In this document: one piece after another, positions 34,355 to 42,807 of the stretch
Layout of the letters: the number at the start of each line of letters is the position of its first letter
Numbering within the stretch: position 1 is the first letter of the stretch
DNA from: Sporosarcina ureae
GTDB lineage: Bacteria > Bacillota > Bacilli > Bacillales_A > Planococcaceae
Direction of reading: 5' to 3'
Assembly (NCBI RefSeq): GCF_002082015.1
Contig: NZ_CP015109.1
Coordinates: 2,199,001-2,263,000, forward strand
Length of the DNA: 64,000 nucleotides
The notes under the pieces: model-generated
What the model saw: the letters and a program-made list of their open reading frames with translations, nothing else
Databases searched by the model: none
What the model was told of the DNA's origin: nothing
Position numbers and translations under genes: made by a program

Positions 34355-35124
34355 TTCGTCACAAGCCCTTCAGTTGGACTACTAGCTACGCCATAGTCAC
34401 GCACTGGCATACGCCCAGCTTTATAACCGAGACGTCCCGCTTCAATCGCCAACTTCATTGCTTCCGCCATCATGATAGGATTGGCGGCTTCGGATACTGC
34501 CGTATTCAACAATACCCCGTCTGCTCCGAGTTCCATCGCAAAAGCCGCGTCTTTTGGCGAGCCGACGCCAGCGTCAATGATGACGGGCACATTGGATTGC
34601 TCGATGATGAATGATAGATTCAGTGGGTTCAGAATGCCTCTGCCCGAACCGATTGGCGCAGCGCCTGGCATGATAGCGTGAACGCCTAATTCGCATAGTT
34701 TTCTCGCGAGCACCACATCGTCTGACGTATAAGGTAATACAATGAAGCCTTCTTCTAATAGCATTTCTGACGCACGTAATGTTTCCACGGGATCAGGGAG
34801 CAATGAACGGCTGCACCCGATAATTTCAACTTTTACCATGTCGCATAGTCCCGATGCTTTGGCGAGACGTGCGATGTGTACGGCTTCTTCTGCTGTATTC
34901 GCTCCTGCCGTATTCGGTAGCAATGTATAGCGCGTTAAATCTAGCTGCTCGAGGAAGTTGGGCTGTGATTTTTCGAAAATATCCATGCGTCGTACCGCAA
35001 ACGTCAGGATTTCCGCTTCTGATACCGCGACAGCTTGCTTTTGTATGTCAAATGAAGGATATTTCCCTGTACCTAGTAATAACCGTGAAGAGAATTCTTT
35101 ATCTGCAATTTTTAACATCTTCAT
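34351..35124 (-). CDS. thiG: Thiazole synthase
   Basis: A 257-residue TIM-barrel enzyme that forms the thiazole phosphate ring of thiamine from DXP, dehydroglycine and ThiS thiocarboxylate. Motifs seen are [13 protein letters not shown] at the start (with the Schiff-base lysine in strand 4, MVKVEIIG region), [21 protein letters not shown] and GVLLNTAVS. It overlaps thiS by 4 bp and thiF by 4 bp, so the three are translationally coupled. Confidence 0.96.
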   Translation of the reverse strand: MKMLKIADKEFSSRLLLGTGKYPSFDIQKQAVAVSEAEILTFAVRRMDIFEKSQPNFLEQLDLTRYTLLPNTAGANTAEEAVHIARLAKASGLCDMVKVEIIGCSRSLLPDPVETLRASEMLLEEGFIVLPYTSDDVVLARKLCELGVHAIMPGAAPIGSGRGILNPLNLSFIIEQSNVPVIIDAGVGSPKDAAFAMELGADGVLLNTAVSEAANPIMMAEAMKLAIEAGRLGYKAGRMPVRDYGVASSPTEGLVTN

Positions 35125-35327
35125 CCGCCTCCTACAAAATGTATGATTTCAATTTGATCTCGGTCCATAATCGGTGCATCGTAGTACTCTTTCTGCAAAA
35201 TCTCTTTGTTTTTCTCCACAATCAAAATACGATCACCAAGTCCTAAATGCTCAAGTAACTGCTGGATCGTCCCTACTTCGGGAACGACGGAATACGACTT
35301 ACCGTTCAGGTCAATCACTTTCTCCAC
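35121..35327 (-). CDS. thiS: Sulfur carrier protein ThiS
   Basis: A 68-residue ubiquitin-like protein ending in the required Gly-Gly (HFVGGG). Its C-terminus is adenylated by ThiF and thiocarboxylated to donate sulfur to ThiG. The start lies 17 bp inside the tenI gene and the stop overlaps thiG. Confidence 0.95.
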   Translation of the reverse strand: MEKVIDLNGKSYSVVPEVGTIQQLLEHLGLGDRILIVEKNKEILQKEYYDAPIMDRDQIEIIHFVGGG

Positions 35328-35910
35328 TAGATACCACTCCTTTTCTATAACCTTGTAAGACGTTTAGTGAACGCATAGGGGATAATACGGCCGCACCTGC
35401 TACGTTGTTTCGCTGTAAGTCGAGCAAGTGATGCGGCTGAATTCCGCCAATTGCATACACAGGAATCGAACTCCACTTTGCAATGGAAAATAATTCTTCC
35501 GTTCCGCGCGCTAGGAGTCCGGGCTTCGAATTCGTTTCGAAAACATGGCCGTACAAGAGCCAGTCCGCTCCTTCTTGCACAGCTTCTTTTGCTTCTGCCG
35601 ATGAATGAATCGAGCAACCGAAAGTGAGCTTGGGAAATTTCCGTTGTGCATCCCGTAACGACATGCCATAACTAGTCAGTTGCACTTTTGTGATGTTCAA
35701 CCTGCTCGCCAGGTGAGGTCTAGCGTGTAGAATGAGCCGGTCGAGTGAAAATCCACTGCTTGCAAGGCGCGTAACTAGATCCACTAGTTGTTCATCTGTC
35801 TTGGACTTTTCTCGCAAAATAATGGCATCAAGATACGGTGCTGTTTGTTGCAAGTGTAGCGTTAGTTCCTCAACCGCAAGACGGTCGTCGGTCACGCCAA
35901 GTAATTTCAT
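35311..35910 (-). CDS. tenI: Thiazole tautomerase TenI (ThiE-like)
   Basis: A 199-residue TIM barrel of the ThiE/TenI family, shorter than ThiE. The catalytic histidine region GCSIHSSAEAKEAV is at about residue 108, followed by DWLLYGHVFETNSKPG and VYAIGGI. TenI aromatises the ThiG product. First gene of the TPP-controlled operon. The thiO (glycine oxidase) gene that sits between tenI and thiS in B. subtilis is missing here. Confidence 0.85.
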   Translation of the reverse strand: MKLLGVTDDRLAVEELTLHLQQTAPYLDAIILREKSKTDEQLVDLVTRLASSGFSLDRLILHARPHLASRLNITKVQLTSYGMSLRDAQRKFPKLTFGCSIHSSAEAKEAVQEGADWLLYGHVFETNSKPGLLARGTEELFSIAKWSSIPVYAIGGIQPHHLLDLQRNNVAGAAVLSPMRSLNVLQGYRKGVVSSGESD

Positions 35911-35928
35911 TCATTCGCCTCCAATAGA

Positions 35929-35957
35929 AAAAACCACTTCCCGAATCGGAAAGTGGT
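35929..35957 (-). terminator. Regulated terminator of the TPP riboswitch
   Basis: On the minus strand CCACTTTCCGA pairs with TCGGGAAGTGG and is followed by TTTTTT, just upstream of the tenI start. It is the expression platform for the TPP aptamer. Confidence 0.85.
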
Positions 35958-35992
35958 AGAAATGTCGACAGAAATATTTACGGAACGACTCG

Positions 35993-36083
35993 CCACTTCC
36001 CTCCGCAGGTGCTAGCCTGTTCAGGTAATAAGGGTTTCAGAGCCACACTCTTTTCTCAGTCCTTGTGAAGGATTCCCCTAATG
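35993..36083 (-). promoter_or_regulatory. TPP riboswitch (THI element)
   Basis: On the minus strand the conserved landmarks are in order: TAGGGG, CTGAGA, AAACCCTTATTACCTGA, and the closing GCACCTGCGGAGGGAAG, split here into short pieces. This is the standard TPP aptamer. It precedes tenI-thiS-thiG-thiF and should terminate transcription when thiamine pyrophosphate is abundant. Confidence 0.95.
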
Positions 36084-36146
36084 GTCAAAATATTTGGTTT
36101 TCAGAACTAGCGTATCATGTGCGCGGTGGAATGAAAAGGATTTCTT

Positions 36147-36836
36147 TTATAACAGTAACAAAGCATCCAAATCAAGAATTTCCACCGTTTTCATGCCGGA
36201 TTGTCGAATCCAACCCGACTCTTCGAAGACAGTTAATTTTCGACTGATCGTTTCGGGTGTCGTCCCGAGGTGAGAGGCAAGGTCTTTGCGACTCATTGGT
36301 AATTCGATTTTCAATTGACGTTGTTCTTCAGATAAATCGGCCAGGTAAAGGGCAATCCGCGTTTCTGCAGATTCCATACCGATTCGTGCTGCCCGTTGTT
36401 CTGTCCGGCCGAGGCGGGAAGAGAATTCCTCCAACATTTTCAATGAAATCGCGGGATGCTTTTGCAGCAGTTGTTGCATTTGGTCTCGTTGAATGACGCA
36501 TAATTCTACGGGTTCGAGTGTTTCTGCATAGGCGTCATGAGGTTTGGCATCAAATAACGAAAGCTCGCCCGTGAAATCTCCCGGTTCTAAAATTCGTACG
36601 ATCTGCTCTTTCCCGTTTTCCGACAGACGGTATACTTTGATTCGTCCTTTATGCAAGATATACAGACCTTCGGAGCGGTCGCCTTCGTTGTAAATAATTT
36701 TCCCCCGTGGATAGGGGGTGCTTCGTGCGAGTTCTACAATGCGCTTCATCTGATCTGTTTCCAAGTGATTGAACAGTGGAACAAGCGATACACACATACT
36801 ATGATCGGTCGTGTTATTGTGGGGCTGCTGACTCAT
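36147..36836 (-). CDS. Crp/Fnr-family transcriptional regulator
   Basis: A 229-residue regulator with an N-terminal cyclic-nucleotide-binding-like barrel (residues 20-140, FTGELSLFDAKPHDAYAETL) and a C-terminal HTH (about 170-225, MSRKDLASHLGTTPETISRKL). There is one Cys near the N-terminus (residue 15) but not the four-Cys set of an oxygen-sensing Fnr. It overlaps the end of the P-type ATPase gene by 23 bp, so it is co-expressed with the metal pump. Its HTH (E-T-I-S-R) fits TTGAC/T-type half-sites, as found upstream of the operon. Confidence 0.9.
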   Translation of the reverse strand: MSQQPHNNTTDHSMCVSLVPLFNHLETDQMKRIVELARSTPYPRGKIIYNEGDRSEGLYILHKGRIKVYRLSENGKEQIVRILEPGDFTGELSLFDAKPHDAYAETLEPVELCVIQRDQMQQLLQKHPAISLKMLEEFSSRLGRTEQRAARIGMESAETRIALYLADLSEEQRQLKIELPMSRKDLASHLGTTPETISRKLTVFEESGWIRQSGMKTVEILDLDALLLL

Positions 36837-38715
36837 TCACTTTCACCTCGTTTACCTTTCGCTTGGACGCTCTGTCACTAGTATAGCGTATTAATCGAAT
36901 GGCGTTCAATATGACAAGGAGTACACTCGCTTCGTGGACGAGCATTCCGGATGCTAGGAAGACTTTGCCTAGCAGTACACCAATTAACAGGAGGAATACT
37001 GTGCCCACTGCGAAAAATGTATTTTGTTTCATATTGTTAACCGTTGCTTTTGATAAGGCATACGCATGGGCGAATTGATCAAGTCGATCCGCCATCAAGA
37101 CGATATCCGCTGTTTCCATGGAAATGTCGGTTCCGCCTTTACCCATCGCGAGCCCAATATCTGCAGTAGCGATAGCAGGCGCGTCATTGATTCCGTCACC
37201 CGCCATAGCGACTCGGTGTCCTTGCTTTTTCAATTTTTGTACAGCTTCTACTTTCTCTTCGGGTAACAACTCTGCATGGACATTGTCGAGACCAAGTTGT
37301 TCACCGACTAGGCGAGCTGTATGAACATTATCGCCCGTTAGCATAATCATTTGTTTAATCCCATTTTGTCGTAGTTTGGCGAGAGCAGCCGCGGCTTCCG
37401 GGCGGATCTGATCCGCGATGGAAATAATACCTGCGATTTCTCCACGAATGCTAATGAACACGGCCGTATTGCCTGCTTTTTCTCGTTTGGATGCATAGGC
37501 TTCGATGTCTGGAGAAATAGGTACACCTTGTAAGACCATCAGCTTTCGGTTGCCGGCTGCGAGTTGCTGTCCCTCTACATCCGCTAGAATTCCGTTACCT
37601 TTCATAACTTCTGCATCTTGTGCTTGATGTTTTAACTGAATCGAGCGTTTTTTGGCTTCACGGACAATGGTTTGACCGAGATGGTGTTCAGACAGTAGTT
37701 CAGCTTCTGCAGTTAGGCGCAGTAGCTCCTCTTTTTCGATACCCCAACTATGAATATCGGTTACTTCTGGACGTCCTTTTGTCAAAGTACCTGTTTTATC
37801 AAAGACGACGGTGTCGATTTTCGCCAATTGCTCCATCACGTCGCCACCTTTAATGAGCACACCATGACGGGCTCCGTTACCAATTCCCGCTACGATCGAG
37901 ACGGGAGCGGAAATGACAAGGGCACCAGGACAAGCAATGACAAGGAATGTCAATGTCATTTCGATGTTACGTGTGAATAGGTAGACGATGATCGATAGGA
38001 TGACGATGGAAGGTGTATAAATATTGGCGAATCGCTCAAGGAATTTTTGCGTTTTGGACTTAGCTTCCTGTGCTTCTTCGACTAGCTCGATAATACGAGC
38101 AAATGTTGTATCGTCACCTACGCGTTCTGCAATAATTTCGATATATCCATGGTCGACCAATGTACCGCTGAATACTGGATCATCTAACGATTTGGCAGCT
38201 GGCACCGATTCACCTGTGATGGCGGCTTCATTGATAGACGCATTTCCTGTAACAATCGGCCCATCGACTGGAACTTGTTCGCCTGAACGAACGATGACCC
38301 GGTCGCCGATTTCTACATCATCCACAGCCATCGTCATAAGTTTACCATTCCGAAGGACACTCGCTTCTAGCGGCGCCAGATCGACAAGTGCTTTGAGGGA
38401 AGAGCGTGTTTTCTCCATTGTGCGAATTTCAAGCAGTGCTCCGAATAAAAATAGGAAAGTGACTGCAGCGGATTCTACATATTCGCCAATAAATAGTGCT
38501 CCGATTACTGCGATCGTGACGAGAAGTTCAATACTGAAAGCTTTCATGCGGATAGCTTTCCAAGCTTTTATGGCGATTGGAGTACCAGCAAGTAATGTGG
38601 CGGTAATTAATGTAAATTGACGCGCATCATGAAAGCCTGCGAAGTGCAAAATGATGGCTGTGACAAGCAACATCGCGGATATAGCAGTGATCCGTACGGT
38701 TTGTTTTGCGTTCAT
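36814..38715 (-). CDS. P1B-type heavy-metal ATPase with CPG motif
   Basis: A 633-residue metal-pumping ATPase without an N-terminal metal-binding domain. Seen are TGES (actuator, AITGESVP), ACPGALVISAP in the metal-path helix, DKTGTLTKG phosphorylation site, and GDGINDAPAIA. The usual CPC/CPH/SPC triad reads CPG, and the last membrane helices contain MLVHEASVLLVILN, so it does not fit cleanly the Zn/Cd (CPC) or Cu (CPC/CPH) classes. Metal therefore undecided. The stand-alone HMA protein gene 15 bp upstream likely replaces the missing N-terminal domain. Confidence 0.9.
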   Translation of the reverse strand: MNAKQTVRITAISAMLLVTAIILHFAGFHDARQFTLITATLLAGTPIAIKAWKAIRMKAFSIELLVTIAVIGALFIGEYVESAAVTFLFLFGALLEIRTMEKTRSSLKALVDLAPLEASVLRNGKLMTMAVDDVEIGDRVIVRSGEQVPVDGPIVTGNASINEAAITGESVPAAKSLDDPVFSGTLVDHGYIEIIAERVGDDTTFARIIELVEEAQEAKSKTQKFLERFANIYTPSIVILSIIVYLFTRNIEMTLTFLVIACPGALVISAPVSIVAGIGNGARHGVLIKGGDVMEQLAKIDTVVFDKTGTLTKGRPEVTDIHSWGIEKEELLRLTAEAELLSEHHLGQTIVREAKKRSIQLKHQAQDAEVMKGNGILADVEGQQLAAGNRKLMVLQGVPISPDIEAYASKREKAGNTAVFISIRGEIAGIISIADQIRPEAAAALAKLRQNGIKQMIMLTGDNVHTARLVGEQLGLDNVHAELLPEEKVEAVQKLKKQGHRVAMAGDGINDAPAIATADIGLAMGKGGTDISMETADIVLMADRLDQFAHAYALSKATVNNMKQNTFFAVGTVFLLLIGVLLGKVFLASGMLVHEASVLLVILNAIRLIRYTSDRASKRKVNEVKVNESAAPQ

Positions 38716-38730
38716 TGGAATGCCTCCTTT

Positions 38731-38952
38731 CTATGAGACTTTTTGATGAAGAACTGGATATCCGAGTTGCACAATCAGTTGCTGTAATTCATTGGCTTCT
38801 ACACTAGATTCATCAAACTCGACCCGAACTTTACTTGAATGAAATAAAACTTTCACTTGCTGTACGCCTTTCGCTCGGGATAGGGCACCTTCAATTTTCT
38901 TGACACATGATGGGCAACTGAATGGTTCCATTAAAAATACGACTTTTTTCAT
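38731..38952 (-). CDS. HMA-domain metallochaperone
   Basis: A 73-residue ferredoxin-like heavy-metal-associated domain with the metal site SCPSCVKKIE (CxxC). I start at ATG 38952 because AAAGGATGAG fits it; ATG 38961 is too close to that site. Such domains usually form the N-terminus of P1B ATPases; here it is a separate protein in the same operon, presumably delivering metal to the pump or modulating it. Confidence 0.88.
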   Translation of the reverse strand: MKKVVFLMEPFSCPSCVKKIEGALSRAKGVQQVKVLFHSSKVRVEFDESSVEANELQQLIVQLGYPVLHQKVS

Positions 38953-39015
38953 TGATCTCATCCTTTTCGTTTGTATTTAGTATCTTAAGTATAAGAGTAC
39001 TTTGTGAAATCTACC

Positions 39016-39029
39016 TTGACGCTCGTCAA
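39016..39029. promoter_or_regulatory. Perfect Crp/Fnr-type palindrome TTGAC-N4-GTCAA
   Basis: TTGACGCTCGTCAA is a perfect 5-4-5 palindrome in the gap between the HMA gene and purC, and two further CGTCAA half-sites follow at 39034-39039 and 39057-39062. Members of the Crp/Fnr family bind TTGAN6TCAA-type sites, so the regulator at the end of this operon is the obvious candidate. Confidence 0.65.
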
Positions 39030-39117
39030 CTTTCGTCAAACAATACTTTTTCTTCTCGTCAAAGTGCTTTATACTGAATAAGTAGTACACATTTATGAAT
39101 AGAGGAGAATCGTACGG

Positions 39118-39798
39118 ATGAAATTAACCTATTCTGGTAAAACGAAAGACGTCTACCGCTTGGAAGATGGCCACGTGCTATTGAAATTCAAGGATGATGT
39201 AACAGGGGAAGATGGTGTATTCGATCCAGGTGCCAACACAGTAGGCTTGACGATTGATGGTGCGGGAAAGTCTGGACTTCGCATGACGAAATACTTTTTC
39301 GAGAAATTGGAGGAGCAAAACGTACCGACACATTACATCGATGCCGATTTGGATGAAGTCACGATGACGGTGAAGCCTGCTACGGTCTTTGGTAAAGGAT
39401 TAGAAGTGATTTGTCGATACCGTGCGGTCGGAAGTTTCTTGCGCAGATTCGGTGCGTACGCTGAAGAAGGACAAGTACTTGATGCTTTCGTGGAAGTGAC
39501 GCTAAAAGATGACGAACGTCAAGATCCACCCATTTCAGAAGATGCTTTGGCTCAGCTTCATATTTTGACACATGAAGAATACGCAACGCTTAAAGATTTA
39601 ACTCAGCAAATTTCTGAAGTAGTCCGATCAGAAATGGCCGAAAAAGGGTTAGAGCTATATGATATCAAATTGGAATTTGGTCGCGATCCTGAACGAAACA
39701 TCATGTTGATCGATGAAATTTCAGGAGGTAATATGCGCGTCTATCAAGGAGATACATATATTGCACCAATGGAATTGGAAAAAATATTATTTTCATAA
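39118..39798 (+). CDS. purC: SAICAR synthase (solitary, divergent purC)
   Basis: A 226-residue phosphoribosylaminoimidazole-succinocarboxamide synthase; it joins CAIR and aspartate in purine synthesis using ATP. N-terminal YSGKTKDVYRLEDGHVLLKFKDD and YRAVGSFLRRFG are typical. The segment near the end reads DEISGGNMRVYQG where the common form has DEISPDTCRLW, so it is a divergent subtype. It stands alone, outside any pur operon, and ends at a strong terminator. GAGGAGAAT precedes the ATG. Confidence 0.88.
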   Translation: MKLTYSGKTKDVYRLEDGHVLLKFKDDVTGEDGVFDPGANTVGLTIDGAGKSGLRMTKYFFEKLEEQNVPTHYIDADLDEVTMTVKPATVFGKGLEVICRYRAVGSFLRRFGAYAEEGQVLDAFVEVTLKDDERQDPPISEDALAQLHILTHEEYATLKDLTQQISEVVRSEMAEKGLELYDIKLEFGRDPERNIMLIDEISGGNMRVYQGDTYIAPMELEKILFS

Positions 39799-39803
39799 GA
39801 TTC

Positions 39804-39834
39804 AACCGGAAACGAAAAATGTTTCCGGTTTTTT
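39804..39834 (+). terminator. purC terminator
   Basis: AACCGGAAAC pairs with GTTTCCGGTT and continues into T6. Confidence 0.9.
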
Positions 39835-39915
39835 ATATTCGCTCTTAAGCCATACGCTGACTGACTTAACAGCGCTTTACTTTTTAATCAAATAAATAAA
39901 ACGATATATTTACTG

Positions 39916-39944
39916 TTGACAACGTTTTCAGAGTTTCCTATAAT
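39916..39944 (+). promoter_or_regulatory. Consensus sigma-A promoter of the ect leader
   Basis: TTGACA (39916-39921) and TATAAT (39939-39944) match the consensus exactly at 17 bp spacing, predicting a start near 39951. It points toward ectA, 455 bp away. Confidence 0.85.
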
Positions 39945-40405
39945 AGCAACCAGTGTCAGAGGTGACACATAGTTTGCTTCTTAACCAGTGTGTGAACGTT
40001 GGTTGGATGAATGCGTATGGTAGTAAATTCAAGATAATGAAAGTGTCTTTCATATCAGCGAATCTTTAATATATCTGCTGTTTCCATGAACAAAAGCTCC
40101 CCGCTTTTGTAAAGGCGCTCTTTTTTGCTCTTCATACCGCAAGGCAGAAAGATAGCACCCATAGTAGCCAGCACGAATCTCCATTTTGGCTTTTCTACGT
40201 AAGTACCCTTGCTATGTCCGCTAGATTCATAAGAAGAATCAGCCGAGTGTATTTGCTCGGTCCCAAAAAACCTCACATTGATGACGATTCGACGAACGGA
40301 TTTCAGTTAGATGGCGTTGTCGGATAAAGAAGCACGCATCCTAGAGAATTTCAGATGATGGAAATGTGTAAAATTATATGTAAGAGAACTTGGAGGAGAA
40401 ACTAT
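39945..40405 (+). other. Long untranslated leader or small RNA region upstream of ectA
   Basis: The predicted RNA begins almost at once with a perfect hairpin GTGTCA-GAGG-TGACAC (39953-39968). A second one, ACAAAAGC-TCCCC-GCTTTTGT, lies at 40090-40110, with T6 a little further on. A 73-codon frame on the minus strand (40055-40276) starts with GTG without a ribosome site and is not convincing. A short plus-strand frame begins with ATG at about 39999. Nothing known was recognised; it could be an osmoresponsive leader or a separate RNA gene. Confidence 0.45.
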
Positions 40406-40930
40406 TTGCATACTAAACACAAAGTTTCGATTGCAGGGTTAGATCCGAACGATCTGTATTCATTTCGTATGCCGACTGTAGAAGATGGAAAATTCATCTG
40501 GCAGCTCATTAAGGATACGAAAATACTCGATTTGAATTCTTCCTACAGTTATTTGCTGTGGGCAGATCAATTCAGCGACACGAGTATCGTAGTAGAAGAT
40601 CACGGAAAGCTTGTAGGCTTCATTTCGGGCTTCATTCAACCTAAAGCGAAAGATACCTTGTTTATTTGGCAAGTGGCAGTCGATGAATCGGCACGAGGAA
40701 AGCGGATCGCTTCCCGTATGCTGCATACGATTTTGCAGCGTGATGCATGTCGGAATATTCGGTATTTGGAATCGACCGTGACACCATCTAATACGCCGTC
40801 CATTAAGTTATTTAAAGGCTTGGCACGTGACTTGGAGACGGAATGCGTGATCACAGATGGTTATACGGAAGATCAGTTTCCGGGTGGAGGGCACGAATCA
40901 GAAGAACTGTTCCGCATCGGGCCATTCTGA
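40406..40930 (+). CDS. ectA: L-2,4-diaminobutyric acid N-acetyltransferase
   Basis: A 174-residue GNAT enzyme that acetylates diaminobutyrate in ectoine synthesis. It shows FRMPTVEDGKFIWQLI at the start and acetyl-CoA-binding VDESARGKRIASRML. The start is a TTG at 40406 behind GGAGGAG; the upstream in-frame ATGs lack ribosome sites. First gene of ectABC. Confidence 0.93.
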   Translation: MHTKHKVSIAGLDPNDLYSFRMPTVEDGKFIWQLIKDTKILDLNSSYSYLLWADQFSDTSIVVEDHGKLVGFISGFIQPKAKDTLFIWQVAVDESARGKRIASRMLHTILQRDACRNIRYLESTVTPSNTPSIKLFKGLARDLETECVITDGYTEDQFPGGGHESEELFRIGPF

Positions 40931-40996
40931 GAAACGAGCCGATTGCCGCAATTTGACACTGGAAAATACAGAATCTACTGGAGGAATTAATTACAC

Positions 40997-42277
40997 ATGG
41001 TACTGACAAAAAGTCAGCAGGTAATGGAAGTATTTGAGAATCGTGAGTCGCAAGTGAGAAGTTATAGCAGAAGTTTCCCAACAGTATTTACTAAAGCAAA
41101 AGGCTATAAGATGTGGGACACGGAAGGTAAAGAGTATATTGATTTCTTTGCCGGAGCAGGTGCTTTAAACTACGGCCACAACAACGATAAAATGAAAGAA
41201 AAGTTAATTGAATATATTCAAGACGATGGAATTTCACATAGCTTGGATATGGGAACGACAGTTCGAAAAGAGTTTCTTGAACGATTTAACGAAGTGATCT
41301 TGCAGCCGAGAAACATGGACTATAAAGTAATGTTTCCAGGACCTACTGGGACGAATACAGTGGAAAGTGCACTGAAAATCGCCCGCAAAGTAACGGGACG
41401 TCAAAATATTGTAAGCTTTACAAACGGATTCCACGGTATGACGCTTGGCGCATTATCTGTAACAGGCAACTCATACAACCGCGGTGGAGCTGGTGTGCCG
41501 CTTAACAATACGACATCTATGCCATTCGATACGTTTTTAGGAGAAGATCAGTCTTTGAACTTCCTTAAAAAGTATTTAGCGAATGCAAGCAGTGGCTTAG
41601 ACTTACCGGCAGCTATGATTCTTGAAACGGTACAAGGGGAAGGCGGCATCAATCCCGCAAGCTTTAATTGGTTGCGTGAAGTAGAACGTCTCTGCAGAAA
41701 TTACGATATCTTATTAATTGTCGATGATGTGCAAGCAGGTTGCGGACGAACTGGAACTTTCTTCAGTTTTGAACCGGCCGGCATTAAGCCCGACATCGTT
41801 TGCCTGTCAAAATCCATTGGCGGCTACGGATTGCCTTTAGCACTCACGCTGATCAAACCAGAATATGATACATTCGGTCCAGCTGAGCATAACGGAACAT
41901 TCCGCGGTAACAACATGGCCATCTTGACAGCGACTGAAGCTTTATCGTATTGGGAAACAGATGAATTCGCTAAATCGGTACAAGAAAAATCGAAGCTCAT
42001 CACGAAGCGCATGGAAACAATTGTCGAGGACTATCCACAATTGAAAGCTACAACCCGTGGCCGCGGCTTCATGCAAGGAATTGTCTGTGGTGAAGGCAAG
42101 GAAGACTACGCAGATAAAATCTGTGCCAAAGCATTTGAAAAAGGCTTGATCATTGAAACATCCGGACCAGAAGGCGAAGTCGTCAAATTCCTTGGTTCAT
42201 TGATCATGGATGAAAAAGGTATCGATCAAGGATTCGATATTCTAGAAGAAGCAATCGAAGAAATCATAAGAAACTAA
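40997..42277 (+). CDS. ectB: Diaminobutyrate-2-oxoglutarate transaminase
   Basis: A 426-residue class III PLP aminotransferase making L-2,4-diaminobutyrate from aspartate semialdehyde. It shows [17 protein letters not shown], the PLP lysine in [15 protein letters not shown] (about residue 268), and [27 protein letters not shown] precedes the ATG. Second gene of ectABC. Confidence 0.96.
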   Translation: MVLTKSQQVMEVFENRESQVRSYSRSFPTVFTKAKGYKMWDTEGKEYIDFFAGAGALNYGHNNDKMKEKLIEYIQDDGISHSLDMGTTVRKEFLERFNEVILQPRNMDYKVMFPGPTGTNTVESALKIARKVTGRQNIVSFTNGFHGMTLGALSVTGNSYNRGGAGVPLNNTTSMPFDTFLGEDQSLNFLKKYLANASSGLDLPAAMILETVQGEGGINPASFNWLREVERLCRNYDILLIVDDVQAGCGRTGTFFSFEPAGIKPDIVCLSKSIGGYGLPLALTLIKPEYDTFGPAEHNGTFRGNNMAILTATEALSYWETDEFAKSVQEKSKLITKRMETIVEDYPQLKATTRGRGFMQGIVCGEGKEDYADKICAKAFEKGLIIETSGPEGEVVKFLGSLIMDEKGIDQGFDILEEAIEEIIRN

Positions 42278-42292
42278 GGGAGAGAATGTTCA

Positions 42293-42682
42293 GTGATAGT
42301 ACGTACAATAGATGAAATTATTGGTAGCGAAAATGAAACAAAAGCAGAAACGTGGGCAAGCCGCCGTTTCTTACTGAAGAAAGACAATATGGGCTTCTCG
42401 TTCCATGAAACGATTATTTATGCTGGAACAGAAACGCATATCCATTATCAAAACCACCTAGAAGCGGTTTACTGCGTGGCGGGCGATGGAGAAATTGAAA
42501 CGGTCGCAGACGGCAAAGTCTACCCGATTAAAAACGGTACGATGTATGCGCTGAATGAACACGACGAGCACTACTTGCGTGGTGGAAGGGAAGACATGCG
42601 CCTGATCTGTGTCTTTAATCCACCCCTCGTCGGAACGGAGACGCATGATGAAAATGGTGTGTATCCACTAATTGAAGACTGA
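42293..42682 (+). CDS. ectC: L-ectoine synthase
   Basis: A 129-residue cupin enzyme that cyclises N-gamma-acetyl-diaminobutyrate to ectoine. Conserved features include [19 protein letters not shown] (metal-binding Glu/His) and [13 protein letters not shown]. The start is GTG 42293 behind AGGGAGAG. It ends the ectABC operon; no ectD hydroxylase follows, so hydroxyectoine is not made from this locus. Confidence 0.96.
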   Translation: MIVRTIDEIIGSENETKAETWASRRFLLKKDNMGFSFHETIIYAGTETHIHYQNHLEAVYCVAGDGEIETVADGKVYPIKNGTMYALNEHDEHYLRGGREDMRLICVFNPPLVGTETHDENGVYPLIED

Positions 42683-42710
42683 GTGTTGTGGTATGTAATG
42701 TAGGGAGAGG

Positions 42711-42744
42711 ACGCTCTGAGGGTAATTCCTTGGAGTGTTTTTTT
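42711..42744 (+). terminator. Terminator after ectC
   Basis: ACGCTCTGAGG pairs with CCTTGGAGTGT with G-U pairs and one mismatch, followed by T7. G-rich sequence and array C follow. Confidence 0.75.
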
Positions 42745-42807
42745 GTTGTTGTGGGTAGGAGAGAAGAGAAGGCGGTGGGGTGGGGGCTCTTTAATTTGGC
42801 TGAGCGC

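Noticed and set aside
40055..40276. 73-codon minus-strand ORF upstream of ectA
   Set aside because: GTG start without ribosome site, no recognisable protein, and it lies antisense in the predicted ect leader. Kept only as part of the leader description.
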